Notes under the pieces: generated by a model
What the model was told of the DNA's origin: nothing
The model's database searches: none
Seen by the model: only the letters and a program-made list of their open reading frames with translations
Program-made: the position numbers and the translations under genes
Origin: Sulfurimonas sp.
GTDB taxonomy: Bacteria > Campylobacterota > Campylobacteria > Campylobacterales > Sulfurimonadaceae
Length of the DNA: 49,495 nucleotides
Assembly: GCA_027063505.1 (NCBI GenBank)
Contig: JAMORO010000004.1
Location: forward strand, 1 to 49,495
Direction of reading: 5' to 3'
In this document: positions 16,013 through 23,966 of the stretch, in pieces
Numbering within the stretch: the first letter of the stretch is position 1
How the letters are laid out: each line of letters begins with the position of its first letter

Positions 16013-17134
16013 CTAAGAAAGTATCAGCTCTGTTATCTCAGCACTCGCCCCTAAGCGCATAGGTGGTCCCCAGAAACCTGTGCCTTTATTTATATAGATT
16101 TGTGTTGTTGGGGTGTGTTGGTGTAGTCCGCTTATGTAGGGTTGTTGGAGTTTTACTAACAGTTTAAAGGGGAGAAGTTGCCCGCCATGGGTATGACCGC
16201 TGAGTACTAAGTCTATTTTTTGAGACTCTTTTATCTCTTCTAAAAACTTTGGTTGATGGGCGAGGAGAACTGTAGGAGAGGAGGGATCTCTCTTTTGGAG
16301 AGCCTTTGCTATATTTGGCATGAACTTTAAAGCACGATAGCCAAAAAGATCATATACTCCTGAGAGGTTAAAGCCCATATCTCTCTCACCTATATAGATA
16401 GTTTCATTTTCTAAAACACGAATGTTTAACTCTTTAACTCTCTGTATAATCGCTTCTATATTATGAAAGTACTCATGATTCCCGACTATAAAAAAAGTAC
16501 CATATTTTGAGTTGAGATTTCTAAACTCTTGGAGTGCATCTTTTGCTTTTTCTATATCTATATCGACTAAATCTCCTGTAATAACTACTAAATCAGGCTT
16601 ACAAGCATTGACTCTCTCAACGATACCTTTGATAAAACCAGCATCTATGAGCCCTCCAATGTGAATATCGCTTAACTGTAAAATCTTATAGCTTTTTTGA
16701 AGATTTGGAATCTTGATGTTTACTTTTTCAAGAACAACATGTCGAGCCTCATAGATAGAGCGAGCAGTTAAGGAACTTGCGAGTGCCACAGAAGAGAGAT
16801 CTAGAGAGTGTTTAAAAAAAGTTCTTCGTTTCTCTTGTAAAGGCACTGTTTTGAGTAAAATATGCAAAACATCATAGATAACAGCAGTACAAAAGAGAAG
16901 AAAAAGAACACCGATAGGAAGAGATAAAAGAAAATAGATAGTATTATTAAAATCAATATAGTATCGACCCATTGCATAGAGAAAAATACCAAAGAAATTT
17001 ACATAAAGAAAAAGATGAAAATAATGTTTAAGATTTTTAGAGATAGAAAGGTGCTTAATGAAGCGTTTAGATATGTACATTATCAGTAGTGAAAATGCAC
17101 TTAAAATGGCAACTATGAAAAGTAAAAGATGCAT
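16013..17134 (-). CDS. Membrane-anchored metallophosphoesterase (YkuE/YaeI-like)
   Basis: The 373-residue protein has about four N-terminal membrane helices (1-100) and an EKRRTFFKHS segment like a vestigial twin-arginine motif. The calcineurin-like domain (about 145-373) carries all metal motifs: LSDIHIGG, GDLVD, GNHEY and SGHTHGGQ. Relatives cleave lipid pyrophosphates or phosphodiesters at the membrane. The active domain should lie outside the cytoplasm if the helix count is even, which I cannot settle. It lies 3 bp from the diguanylate cyclase gene and 14 bp from the ABC exporter. Confidence 0.82.
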   Translation of the reverse strand: MHLLLFIVAILSAFSLLIMYISKRFIKHLSISKNLKHYFHLFLYVNFFGIFLYAMGRYYIDFNNTIYFLLSLPIGVLFLLFCTAVIYDVLHILLKTVPLQEKRRTFFKHSLDLSSVALASSLTARSIYEARHVVLEKVNIKIPNLQKSYKILQLSDIHIGGLIDAGFIKGIVERVNACKPDLVVITGDLVDIDIEKAKDALQEFRNLNSKYGTFFIVGNHEYFHNIEAIIQRVKELNIRVLENETIYIGERDMGFNLSGVYDLFGYRALKFMPNIAKALQKRDPSSPTVLLAHQPKFLEEIKESQKIDLVLSGHTHGGQLLPFKLLVKLQQPYISGLHQHTPTTQIYINKGTGFWGPPMRLGASAEITELILS

Positions 17135-17137
17135 AAG

Positions 17138-18262
17138 TTAGTGAACCATTACTGTTGTGTTTCGACCTCTCTCTTTTGCTTTGTAGAGAGCTTCATCTGC
17201 TTTTTTATAAAAGTAGTCTATGTTTTTTCCTTCTGTAACTTTTGTAGTACAGACACCGATACTGACAGTAACTATCTTGTTTGGTAGCAGTGTCTTTTTG
17301 TGTTGAATGTTAAGTGCAGCAATTTTTGCATTTAAAGTACTAATCCACTCTTCACTCTCATCTTTATTTCGTGTATGGATAAGACCAGCAAACTCTTCAC
17401 CTCCAATACGGAAAACAAAATCATCATCTCTTTGTATAAATCTTATAAGTTCTTTAGCAATTTTTTGAAGAGTTATATCGCCTTTTTGGTGTCCATAGTA
17501 ATCATTATAGTTTTTAAAGTAATCAATATCGAGAATAAAGAGACTTATATAGGACTCTTCTCTTCGTGCAATAGCTAAAAGTTTTGGTACAACTTCATTA
17601 AAATGTCTACGATTATACATTCCTGTGAGCCCATCTGTGATAGCTTGTTTTTGTAGTTTATCGAGTATCTCTGCTTCATGTTTACGAATGAGTTTAAGTT
17701 CATAGTCTGCATTTTCATGTGCTGACTCAGTCGTGTAGATGATATAGGAAAATATAGCTGATGAAGCAATAAAACGAATAAAATCTATAAAAGACCACTC
17801 TCCTTCATTCCAAGTACCAATACCGAGGTATGCAAGAGCAAAAATTATAACAAAGTAGAAAAGTGTAAGCTGTAAGCCAACTTTTTTCCCATTAAACAAA
17901 ATGGCAAAGAGAGGAATAAAGTAACTCCAAATAATTCCAAAATGGCTATTTTGATTTTTGATAATAAAACTAATCATAAAAAAGATCAAGATAACAATAG
18001 TAAGAAAAGCAGTAGTTTGAATCTTTTTAAAACGACGAAGATGAATAAGAGTAGCGATTGAAAAGAGTCCCGCAAGAGTGTCTAAAAGGGCGACAGTGCT
18101 GTCAAGAATAACAACATAATTGATATAAGCAAAAGCAAAAAAGAAGAAAGCAGAGAGAAGCAACATGCTGTTAATCATAATGATGCGTCTATATGTTACA
18201 CCATCCTTATAGGGTATGTTAGCAGTAAAAAAGTTTTTTAAAATACCATTTTTATTCATCAA
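17138..18262 (-). CDS. Diguanylate cyclase with membrane N-terminal domain
   Basis: The 374-residue protein has five to six membrane helices (about 28-180), a short helical linker (185-208) and a complete GGDEF domain (about 208-374). The active-site loop is FRIGGEEF (GGEEF at 287-291), with the preceding metal Asp in FILDIDYFKNYND. It should make cyclic di-GMP from two GTP. No RxxD inhibitory site directly precedes GGEEF, so product inhibition through that site is unlikely. It is the first gene of the run that continues into the phosphoesterase, ABC exporter and AraC genes. Confidence 0.9.
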   Translation of the reverse strand: MMNKNGILKNFFTANIPYKDGVTYRRIIMINSMLLLSAFFFFAFAYINYVVILDSTVALLDTLAGLFSIATLIHLRRFKKIQTTAFLTIVILIFFMISFIIKNQNSHFGIIWSYFIPLFAILFNGKKVGLQLTLFYFVIIFALAYLGIGTWNEGEWSFIDFIRFIASSAIFSYIIYTTESAHENADYELKLIRKHEAEILDKLQKQAITDGLTGMYNRRHFNEVVPKLLAIARREESYISLFILDIDYFKNYNDYYGHQKGDITLQKIAKELIRFIQRDDDFVFRIGGEEFAGLIHTRNKDESEEWISTLNAKIAALNIQHKKTLLPNKIVTVSIGVCTTKVTEGKNIDYFYKKADEALYKAKERGRNTTVMVH

Positions 18263-18363
18263 CTTATAACTTCTTTTTAAGTTAAAAAATAGAGTTGTTA
18301 TTTTTTAACATTATATAATTCAATCATTATATAATGTTTATAATTAAATAAGTGTTAAAGTCT

Positions 18364-19749
18364 TTATGAGTGCGTGGTTATAGCATTTGCTATGCGAAGC
18401 ATAGTCTCCTCTTTCCCAAGAACAGCCATAATAACATCTATATTAGGGCCTCCCATCTTTCCAAGAAGTGCAACACGAAGTGGCATACCAATTTTACCAA
18501 AACCGATCTCCATCTCATTTACTACCTCTTCCATAAGAGCATGGTACTCAGTTGGAAGATGTGGTTCACTCGCTGTAAGTTTTGCTCCAAAAGCATTTAG
18601 CACAGAAATAGGGTCACCTTTAAAGGCTTTTTTAACAGCTTTCTCATCGTAAGAGGTTGGTGTTATAACTATTTCGTTTACTAGTAATGCAAGCTCTTTG
18701 AGTGTCTTTGCACGCTCTTTGAGGGCGTCAAGTAAAATCTCTTTTTTGTCATGTGAAGTAAGTACAACATCATAAGGCATTAAAAGTTCTACTAGCTCTG
18801 CATTTGGAGTATTTTTGATGTAGTGTGCATTGAGCCAGTCAAGCTTTTCAGTGTTATAAATACTTGCAGACTTGTTGATATCTTTTGGATTGAAAAGTTC
18901 TATCATCTCATCCATAGAAAATATCTCTTGATCTCCATGACTCCATCCTAAACGCACTAAAAAGTTTAGCAGTGCCTCAGGCTTATAACCCATCTCTTTA
19001 TAGGCCATAACATCAGTAGCCCCGTCCCGTTTAGAGAGCTTTTTACCCTTAGAGTTATGAATCATAGGCACATGATAAAATGCGGGTATATCAAAACCAA
19101 GGGCCTCATAAACTACTATCTGTTTTGGTGTGTTACTTAGGTGGTCATCACCACGGATAACTTCGTTTATTCCCATAAGGTAGTCATCTATAGCTACAAC
19201 AAAGTTGTAAGTTGGAGCTCCATCCCCGCGAGCTATAACGAAATCATCTAAGATATCTTCTGCTTGAAAACTAATAGTTCCTTTTACTCCATCTTTTACA
19301 AGAATTTCACCACTTAAAGGAGCTTTTATACGTATAACAGGCTCTACACCCTCTGGTGGAGTACCATCAAAATCACGGTAGCGACCATCGTACATTGTAC
19401 GTTCTTTATTCGCCATCTGAGTCTCACGAAGCTCTGTGAGTTCCTCTTTTGACATGTAACATTTGTAAGCTTTACCCTCATCAAGAAGTTGTTTGATATA
19501 TTTTGCATAGATCTCATCTCTTTGACTCTGGTAAGTTATCTCACCATCTGCCTCAAGTCCTAACCACTCAAAAGCTTTTAAAATTGCCTGTGTTGCTTCT
19601 TGGGAGTTTCTTGCCTTATCTGTATCTTCTATCCGAAGTACAAATTTTCCACCATTTTTTTTAGCCCAGAGGTAAGAAAAAAGAGCAGTTCTAAGACCAC
19701 CAATATGTAAGTATCCAGTAGGAGAAGGAGCGAAACGAGTAACAACCAT
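18364..19749 (-). CDS. gltX: Glutamyl-tRNA synthetase
   Basis: The 461-residue class I synthetase charges tRNA-Glu. The HIGH motif is PTGYLHIGG near residue 10, and the KMSKS-type loop is KKLSKRDG near 240. Length and domain order are normal for the bacterial enzyme. Campylobacterota often carry two GltX paralogues, one of which charges tRNA-Gln. I cannot tell from this sequence which type it is. It is transcribed alone, 101 bp from the cyclase gene. Confidence 0.93.
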   Translation of the reverse strand: MVVTRFAPSPTGYLHIGGLRTALFSYLWAKKNGGKFVLRIEDTDKARNSQEATQAILKAFEWLGLEADGEITYQSQRDEIYAKYIKQLLDEGKAYKCYMSKEELTELRETQMANKERTMYDGRYRDFDGTPPEGVEPVIRIKAPLSGEILVKDGVKGTISFQAEDILDDFVIARGDGAPTYNFVVAIDDYLMGINEVIRGDDHLSNTPKQIVVYEALGFDIPAFYHVPMIHNSKGKKLSKRDGATDVMAYKEMGYKPEALLNFLVRLGWSHGDQEIFSMDEMIELFNPKDINKSASIYNTEKLDWLNAHYIKNTPNAELVELLMPYDVVLTSHDKKEILLDALKERAKTLKELALLVNEIVITPTSYDEKAVKKAFKGDPISVLNAFGAKLTASEPHLPTEYHALMEEVVNEMEIGFGKIGMPLRVALLGKMGGPNIDVIMAVLGKEETMLRIANAITTHS

Positions 19750-19994
19750 GTAAAAACCTTTGTAAATTATAATTATGGAATTTTACCTAAAGTTACTTAA
19801 CAAAAAGGGTCTGACGGGATAAAGTAGATATAGTGACCCAAGAGTAGATGAAGATTATCATGTAATTAGCAGAGGGGGCTCTCTTGTATAAAAGAGATAA
19901 GTTATATCGAAAAATGGATTTACGGTAGATTTTTAAACCAACTGTTGGCAAAAAAGCGATAAAATACAGCCTTAATTTATTAAATGGAAAATAT
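19750..19994. other. Gene-free divergent region between gltX and the SurA-type gene
   Basis: These 245 bases must hold the promoters of gltX (left) and the SurA-type gene (right). A short exact palindrome CCAACTGTTGG lies at 19938-19948, about 45 bases before the right-hand start. A GGGTC ... GACCC pair spans about 19808-19840. I see no convincing gene; a reading frame on the minus strand here is not protein-like. Confidence 0.5.
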
Positions 19995-20831
19995 ATGTTT
20001 AGAACCCTTTTACTCTTACTTCTCACTACTTTTTTAAGTGCTGCTGTTTATGATGGTGTGGCTATTGTCGTTAAAGATAAGGCCATTACTCTCCTCGATA
20101 TTAAAAAAGAGATGAAACTATCTCGTGTCGATGCGAAAAAAGCAGCTGATATTCTCATCCGTCAGAAGTTAGAAAAAGTGGAGATCGATGAGCGTAAGAT
20201 AAAAGTAAATAGTAGTGAAGTTTATGATGACATTAAAAAGATGGCTGGAAGAAACAATATGAGTATTAGTGACTTTTATGATGCAGTTCGGGAGTCAAAC
20301 GGTATGAGCTCTACAGAACTCAAAGCCAAAACAAAACAGAAGCTTCTCTCTCAAAGACTCTATCAAGCTATCGCTTACTCATCTATAAGTGAACCGAGTG
20401 ATGCAGACATCGAAGAGTACTATAATATGCATAAAGATAACTACAAACATCCTGCTTCTTTTACTGTCATCATTTATGACTCTAAAGATAGAAATGCACT
20501 GCAAACAAAAGTAGATAATCCTATGTTTTACTCTCCTAAAGTTGCGATGAATGAACAGAAACTTCCATATGCGAGAATCTCCCCTGAGCTAGCTTCTCTC
20601 TTAGAGAGAACAGCTTTAAATCACTTTACAAATGTTATACCAAATGGAAAAGGTGGGTTTATGAGCTTTTATATGAAAGAGATAGAGTCTGCTAAAGAGG
20701 GTGGACTAGAGAGTGTTCGTAATCAGATCATAAACTCTATCATGGGTGAAAAACGTGAGCAGATTTTAGGTGACTACTTCGCAAGACTTCGCCATAATGC
20801 AGATATAAATGTTATAAGAGAAGTAAAGTAA
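19995..20831 (+). CDS. SurA-type periplasmic chaperone / peptidyl-prolyl isomerase
   Basis: The 278-residue protein has a signal peptide (about 1-16, ending LSAA) and a SurA-N helical domain (about 17-130; VYDGVAIVVKDKAITLLDIKKEM). A parvulin-like region (about 140-245) is divergent and lacks several typical catalytic residues. The final helix resembles the SurA C-terminal segment. It probably assists outer-membrane protein folding, as the PEB4/Cbf2-type proteins do in Campylobacterota. The next gene follows after 3 bp. Confidence 0.8.
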   Translation: MFRTLLLLLLTTFLSAAVYDGVAIVVKDKAITLLDIKKEMKLSRVDAKKAADILIRQKLEKVEIDERKIKVNSSEVYDDIKKMAGRNNMSISDFYDAVRESNGMSSTELKAKTKQKLLSQRLYQAIAYSSISEPSDADIEEYYNMHKDNYKHPASFTVIIYDSKDRNALQTKVDNPMFYSPKVAMNEQKLPYARISPELASLLERTALNHFTNVIPNGKGGFMSFYMKEIESAKEGGLESVRNQIINSIMGEKREQILGDYFARLRHNADINVIREVK

Positions 20832-20834
20832 GCC

Positions 20835-21272
20835 ATGTTAAACGATAAAAACTTTATAAATATAGCACAAGAGTTAGCCAAAGCATCTAAGTGTGTTTCT
20901 AAGCAAGTAGGGGCTGTTATAGTAAAAGATGGTCGTATCCTCTCAACAGGTTATAACGGTACTCCTGCAGGGTTTACAAACTGTAGTGATCACTGGAATG
21001 GGGAGTACACATCTGAGCATCATGAGTGGAGTAAGACTTATGAGATTCATGCAGAGATGAATGCTATCATCTGGGCTGCACGTGAGGGTATTAGCATTAA
21101 AGATGCTACTATATATGTGACACTCGAACCATGTAGTGAGTGCTCTAAAAATATTATAGCGACTGGAATAAAGCGCATAGTATATGCAAAACCGTACGAG
21201 CATACACACTCAGAGGTTATTTCCAAGTTTATCAAAGATAATGGTGTGAGTATAGAGAAGTTAGCTGAGTAG
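20835..21272 (+). CDS. dCMP/cytidine deaminase-family enzyme (ComEB-like)
   Basis: The 145-residue zinc deaminase has the HAE motif at 72-74 (EIHAEMNAIIWAA) and the PCxxC motif with Cys100 and Cys103 (LEPCSECSKNI). The N-terminal KCVSKQVGAVIVKDGRILSTGYNGTP is typical of deoxycytidylate deaminases, which turn dCMP to dUMP for thymidylate synthesis. The TAG stop at 21270-21272 forms the left edge of a repeat that recurs at 21849, on the far side of the toxin-antitoxin pair. Confidence 0.87.
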   Translation: MLNDKNFINIAQELAKASKCVSKQVGAVIVKDGRILSTGYNGTPAGFTNCSDHWNGEYTSEHHEWSKTYEIHAEMNAIIWAAREGISIKDATIYVTLEPCSECSKNIIATGIKRIVYAKPYEHTHSEVISKFIKDNGVSIEKLAE

Positions 21273-21325
21273 AAGTATAAATTTCCGCTAGGTAATTTAT
21301 TGGCTACTCTATTTTGTTATACTTT
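21270..21325. repeat. Diverged direct repeat, left copy, with hairpin
   Basis: This roughly 56 bp stretch starts at the TAG stop of the deaminase gene and aligns with 21849-21905 at roughly three quarters identity by eye (taaattt-c-g-tag----aattattg pattern, then ttgttatacttt). Near its left end AAATTTCC-GCTA-GGTAATTT can form a hairpin with one mismatch. Its right end overlaps the last codons of the toxin gene. See the matching copy and the related finding. Confidence 0.5.
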
Positions 21326-21617
21326 GCTGATGATTTTCAAGAAGTCTTTTTCCGTGTACCACAGCTACAAATAAAATTTTATTGTCTTGTAGTTTATAAA
21401 TGAGTCTATAGCTATAAACAAATATTTCACGAATATTAGTGTCATTAAGCTCAGGAACTTTACGACCTAGCTCTGAAAATTCTTGGAGTATTTCTGCTTT
21501 TTCAAAAAACTTTGAAACTACAGATTTTGCATAAGTTGGGGAATCTTTTTCTATATAAATGGCGATAGACTCTATATCTTCAAGAGCCTCTTCTGACCAC
21601 TCTAGTTTGAAAGCCAT
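21309..21617 (-). CDS. RelE/ParE-family toxin
   Basis: The 102-residue protein matches the compact ParE/RelE fold: the N-terminal strand and helix pair FKLEWSEEALEDIESIAIYI, the segment ELGRKVPELND, the strand NIREIFVYSYRLIYKL and a final ILFVAVVHGKRLL. RelE-type members cut mRNA on the ribosome, and ParE members block gyrase. This one looks ParE-like, but I cannot decide between the two. Its start overlaps the antitoxin gene by 16 bp, so the pair is translationally coupled. Confidence 0.85.
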   Translation of the reverse strand: MAFKLEWSEEALEDIESIAIYIEKDSPTYAKSVVSKFFEKAEILQEFSELGRKVPELNDTNIREIFVYSYRLIYKLQDNKILFVAVVHGKRLLENHQQSITK

Positions 21618-21790
21618 TTAGCCATTCTTTGCTTTGCATCTTGATGTGATGAGACTTCACCATTTTCAGCACGACCAATGCCATTTTTGATTTTTTCTAC
21701 AACATAAAGGTGATATTGAATATCTTCATAAGTACAGTTATCAGGAAGATTTTGAATTATCTCTTGTGCTTCTTGTTTTACAGCTACCAT
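21602..21790 (-). CDS. Antitoxin of the RelE/ParE pair
   Basis: The 62-residue acidic protein has the style of small antitoxins paired with ParE/RelE toxins: helix KQEAQEIIQNLPDNCTYEDI, then YHLYVVEKIKNGIGRAENGEV and SSHQDAKQRMAKWL. A strong AAGGAG ribosome site precedes ATG 21790, and a TATAAT box on the minus strand lies at 21812-21817. The antitoxin gene comes first and overlaps the toxin gene, the usual order for autoregulated modules. Confidence 0.8.
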   Translation of the reverse strand: MVAVKQEAQEIIQNLPDNCTYEDIQYHLYVVEKIKNGIGRAENGEVSSHQDAKQRMAKWLSN

Positions 21791-21811
21791 GTACTCTCCT
21801 TTTTTTCTTAT

Positions 21812-21817
21812 ATTATA
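21812..21817 (-). promoter_or_regulatory. -10 box of the toxin-antitoxin operon
   Basis: On the minus strand TATAAT lies 22 bases upstream of the antitoxin ATG, in GCTATAATATAAG. No good -35 box is seen, as is common in Campylobacterota. Confidence 0.5.
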
Positions 21818-21848
21818 GCATATTTGTATTTTTAGTATAACGGTTGAA

Positions 21849-21905
21849 TAGAAGCATAAATTTTCGTTAGAAAATTTATTGACTTCCTATGTTTTGTTGT
21901 ACTTT
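21849..21905. repeat. Diverged direct repeat, right copy, with perfect hairpin
   Basis: This second copy of the 21270-21325 repeat contains AAATTTTC-GTTA-GAAAATTT, an exact 8 bp stem with a 4 base loop. Compared with the left copy, a C-G pair next to the loop end is changed to T-A on both sides, so pairing is kept while the sequence differs. It sits between the toxin-antitoxin operon and the Fic gene. Confidence 0.5.
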
Positions 21906-22589
21906 TTAGTCTAGTAAGTTCATACTGTTCTGAATACTCTCATCTATAAACTTAAAAAGTTCATTTTTATCATTGATAGCTTTTAAGTATTCAGTTCTAT
22001 GTTCGTTCTCAATAAGAGGTGGAACTATATTGTTCTGAATAGCTTGAAAAGCCATTATCAATCTTCCAACTCTTCCATTGCCATCTGCAAATGGATGTAT
22101 TCTTTCAAACAGTATATGAAACTCTGCAATATCTTCTAAATTCATACTGTTACTATGAAATCTATAAAGTAGATTTTCTAAATCGTTTGATATTTGCTTA
22201 GGAGCTGATAGTTTTATATCTACACCTTTTATATATCTTTCATCTAGTCTATATGCTCCAATAGGTTTAGATACAAATTGTGGTGATACTTTTAAAGCAT
22301 CTTCAAACATAATTGCATGGATGTCTTTTATAAAACTACTATCTATTATATTTTCTTTGTTGGTAGCTTCACGAACTATTACATCATAAGCCTTTGCAAA
22401 GCCTAATATAACGAGTTGTTCATGCAATGGTTTGTCTCCAGCAGTATTTCCATGTTCAAGTAACTCTTTTGTTTCACCAAAAGAGAGAGTAGTCCCTTCC
22501 ATCGCATTTGAGTGATGGGTGATAGAGATACGAAGTTGTCTGAAAAGTTCTTCTCTTTGTTTTAGCGATAGTTCATTTAATTTTTTCAT
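21906..22589 (-). CDS. Fic-domain protein with N-terminal inhibitory helix
   Basis: The 227-residue protein carries the full Fic motif HPFADGNGRVGR at 165-176, with the catalytic His165 and the phosphate-binding GNGR, so AMP transfer to a target protein is expected. The N-terminal segment has S27-x-x-x-E31-G32 (SNAMEG), the inhibitory motif that places a Glu in the ATP site of class II Fic proteins. A separate antitoxin is therefore not required. The flap region (GAYRLDERYIKGVDIKL) is present. The target is unknown. It is 6 bp from the truncated membrane protein gene upstream. Confidence 0.85.
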   Translation of the reverse strand: MKKLNELSLKQREELFRQLRISITHHSNAMEGTTLSFGETKELLEHGNTAGDKPLHEQLVILGFAKAYDVIVREATNKENIIDSSFIKDIHAIMFEDALKVSPQFVSKPIGAYRLDERYIKGVDIKLSAPKQISNDLENLLYRFHSNSMNLEDIAEFHILFERIHPFADGNGRVGRLIMAFQAIQNNIVPPLIENEHRTEYLKAINDKNELFKFIDESIQNSMNLLD

Positions 22590-22595
22590 AATATT

Positions 22596-23219
22596 TTATC
22601 TCCTTGTTTGTCTTCTTAGTGCAATAATGAAATGGTACACTATAAAACCGGTAATAAGTTTATTAAGCATCCATATATAAAGAAAATTAGTATAGACAGA
22701 ATCGTTACTTGGCATTTTTATATTCATAAATATTGCCAAGTCATTTAGTGATCCAAATTTAAATAAATAAATTATTAAAGATAATCCTAAAATTATTGAT
22801 ATATGTTGCATAGCATATAAATTAATTTTTTTTCCTAATGATAGCTCATAGGGGAGTCTACCAACAAAAATCCAACTTGTGATTAGTATGCTAAAAGAAA
22901 TAGGAATATTAATACTAGCATCTTTAGCTAAATAGATATATACATATAGTAATAAATTAGAGAGTAAAATCCACAAGAATGGTAAAAACCAACTTTGACC
23001 AAAGTTAGATAATTTTTTTCCAAATAAAAATATTAATTTTTCCTGCCACCAATTTGAAAATATAAATTCATCTGAAAAAGTACAGTCTGTAAATCTATAT
23101 TCTTTTACTTCTTTATCATAACAAGTATAATCAAATTTTGGAATATTATTATTTTTAGTAATAGTGACTATTCCATCATTTGATAGTAACTCATTAATAT
23201 CCTTATCGTATAAAATTAT
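22596..23219 (-). pseudogene. 5'-truncated pentapeptide-repeat membrane protein
   Basis: The frame is open from 23219 to the stop at 22596-22598 (207 codons), but it holds no ATG, GTG or TTG until TTG 22976. The upstream codons are clearly protein-like: YRFTDCTFSDEFIFSNWW looks like the last pentapeptide repeats, followed by QEKLIFLFGKKLSNFGQSW and four or so membrane helices (for example LPFLWILLSNLLLYVYIYL). This matches the C-terminal end of membrane-anchored pentapeptide-repeat proteins. The break point coincides with a TATATT hexamer repeat. Translation might restart at TTG 22976 to give a 126-residue product. Confidence 0.6.
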
Positions 23220-23250
23220 TTATATTTATATTTATATTTATATTTATATC
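23219..23250. repeat. Hexanucleotide microsatellite (TATATT)n, about five copies
   Basis: The plus strand reads about five tandem TATATT units from 23219, ending in TATATCCC. It lies exactly at the broken 5' end of the pentapeptide-repeat gene. As a hexamer in front of a gene it could vary promoter spacing without shifting frame. Confidence 0.7.
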
Positions 23251-23540
23251 CCTTGGAGTACAACTATTTATTCAAAGAACATTATAACACAAGTAACTAC
23301 AAAATTATTCAATTAAAGGACACTCAAAATGTCCTGATAATTAAAAAAATATGATAATTTACAATAAAGATATTAATTGTCCCAAATTTTTATGTAGCTG
23401 TTTAAAGCTAAAGTGTCCTTTTCTTCTCTATAGTTTTTAAAAAGGATAAAGTATTGATTTAATGAGTGAAAATAGCGATAAAGGGACATTTTGTCCCTTA
23501 AGAGGATGGAGGATTCTTTTTGAAAGTTGAGCTGAGTGAA
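23251..23540. promoter_or_regulatory. Noncoding AT-rich stretch with GGGACA/TGTCCC motifs
   Basis: I find no gene here. The stretch carries repeated half-sites: AGGACA and TGTCCT as an inverted pair at 23317-23335 with a 7 base gap, TGTCCC at 23378-23383, TGTCCT at 23414-23419, and a 19 bp near-perfect palindrome AAGGGACA-TTT-TGTCCCTT at 23481-23499. This looks like an operator array for a dimeric repressor. The regulated gene and the repressor are not evident nearby. Confidence 0.5.
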
Positions 23541-23894
23541 CTACTGAATAAACTCTGCGATTATTGAAGTCGGTCGACCTATGATTGCTCTATCTCCCTT
23601 GATGATAACGGGACGTTCTATAAGTTTTGGGTTCTCTACCATAGCGTTTAAAAGCTTCTCTTCATCATTTTCCTCTTTGAGGTTTAACTCTTTGTAGATA
23701 TCCTCTTTTGTTCGCATCCACTCTCTTGCACTTGAAAAACCTAACATTTTGAGTACTTTTTTGAGCTCCTCTTTAGAGGGTGTTGCATCGAGATACTTAA
23801 CTATGTCACTCTCTATCTTTAGTTCTTCGCTAATTGCGACTGCTTCACGGGATTTTGAGCAACGAGGGTTGTGCCAAATTACTATTTTAGACAT
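23541..23894 (-). CDS. arsC: ArsC/Spx-family reductase, glutaredoxin-dependent arsenate reductase type
   Basis: The 117-residue thioredoxin-fold protein has the active Cys12 in NPRCSKSR, the usual SREA helix, and the RP-V-I cis-Pro segment near 93 (LIERPVIIKGDRAIIGRP) with Arg residues that bind arsenate in ArsC. It fits ArsC (YfgD-like) better than the regulator Spx, since it has one Cys and the arsenate Arg set. No ars operon genes surround it, so general redox functions remain possible. Confidence 0.82.
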   Translation of the reverse strand: MSKIVIWHNPRCSKSREAVAISEELKIESDIVKYLDATPSKEELKKVLKMLGFSSAREWMRTKEDIYKELNLKEENDEEKLLNAMVENPKLIERPVIIKGDRAIIGRPTSIIAEFIQ

Positions 23895-23926
23895 TGATGT
23901 TCCTTTTTTTTATTAACATTTTACAC

Positions 23927-23932
23927 TATAAT
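23927..23932 (+). promoter_or_regulatory. -10 box for the twin GAF genes
   Basis: TATAAT lies in ttacacTATAATaatgg, 34 bases before the first GAF start, with a T-rich stretch upstream. The core cactataata also precedes the type II secretion operon at 38715. Confidence 0.5.
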
Positions 23933-23966
23933 AATGGTAATTAACTAACAGGAGAATTTAGAGAGT

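Noticed and set aside
19793..20026. Minus-strand open frame of 77 codons between gltX and the SurA-type gene
   Set aside because: The translation is not protein-like, it overlaps the start of a clear gene, and the region is needed for divergent promoters.
23251..23540. The GGGACA stretch as an integron attC site or replication origin
   Set aside because: There is no integrase or initiator gene nearby and no DnaA-box cluster. A repressor operator fits better.
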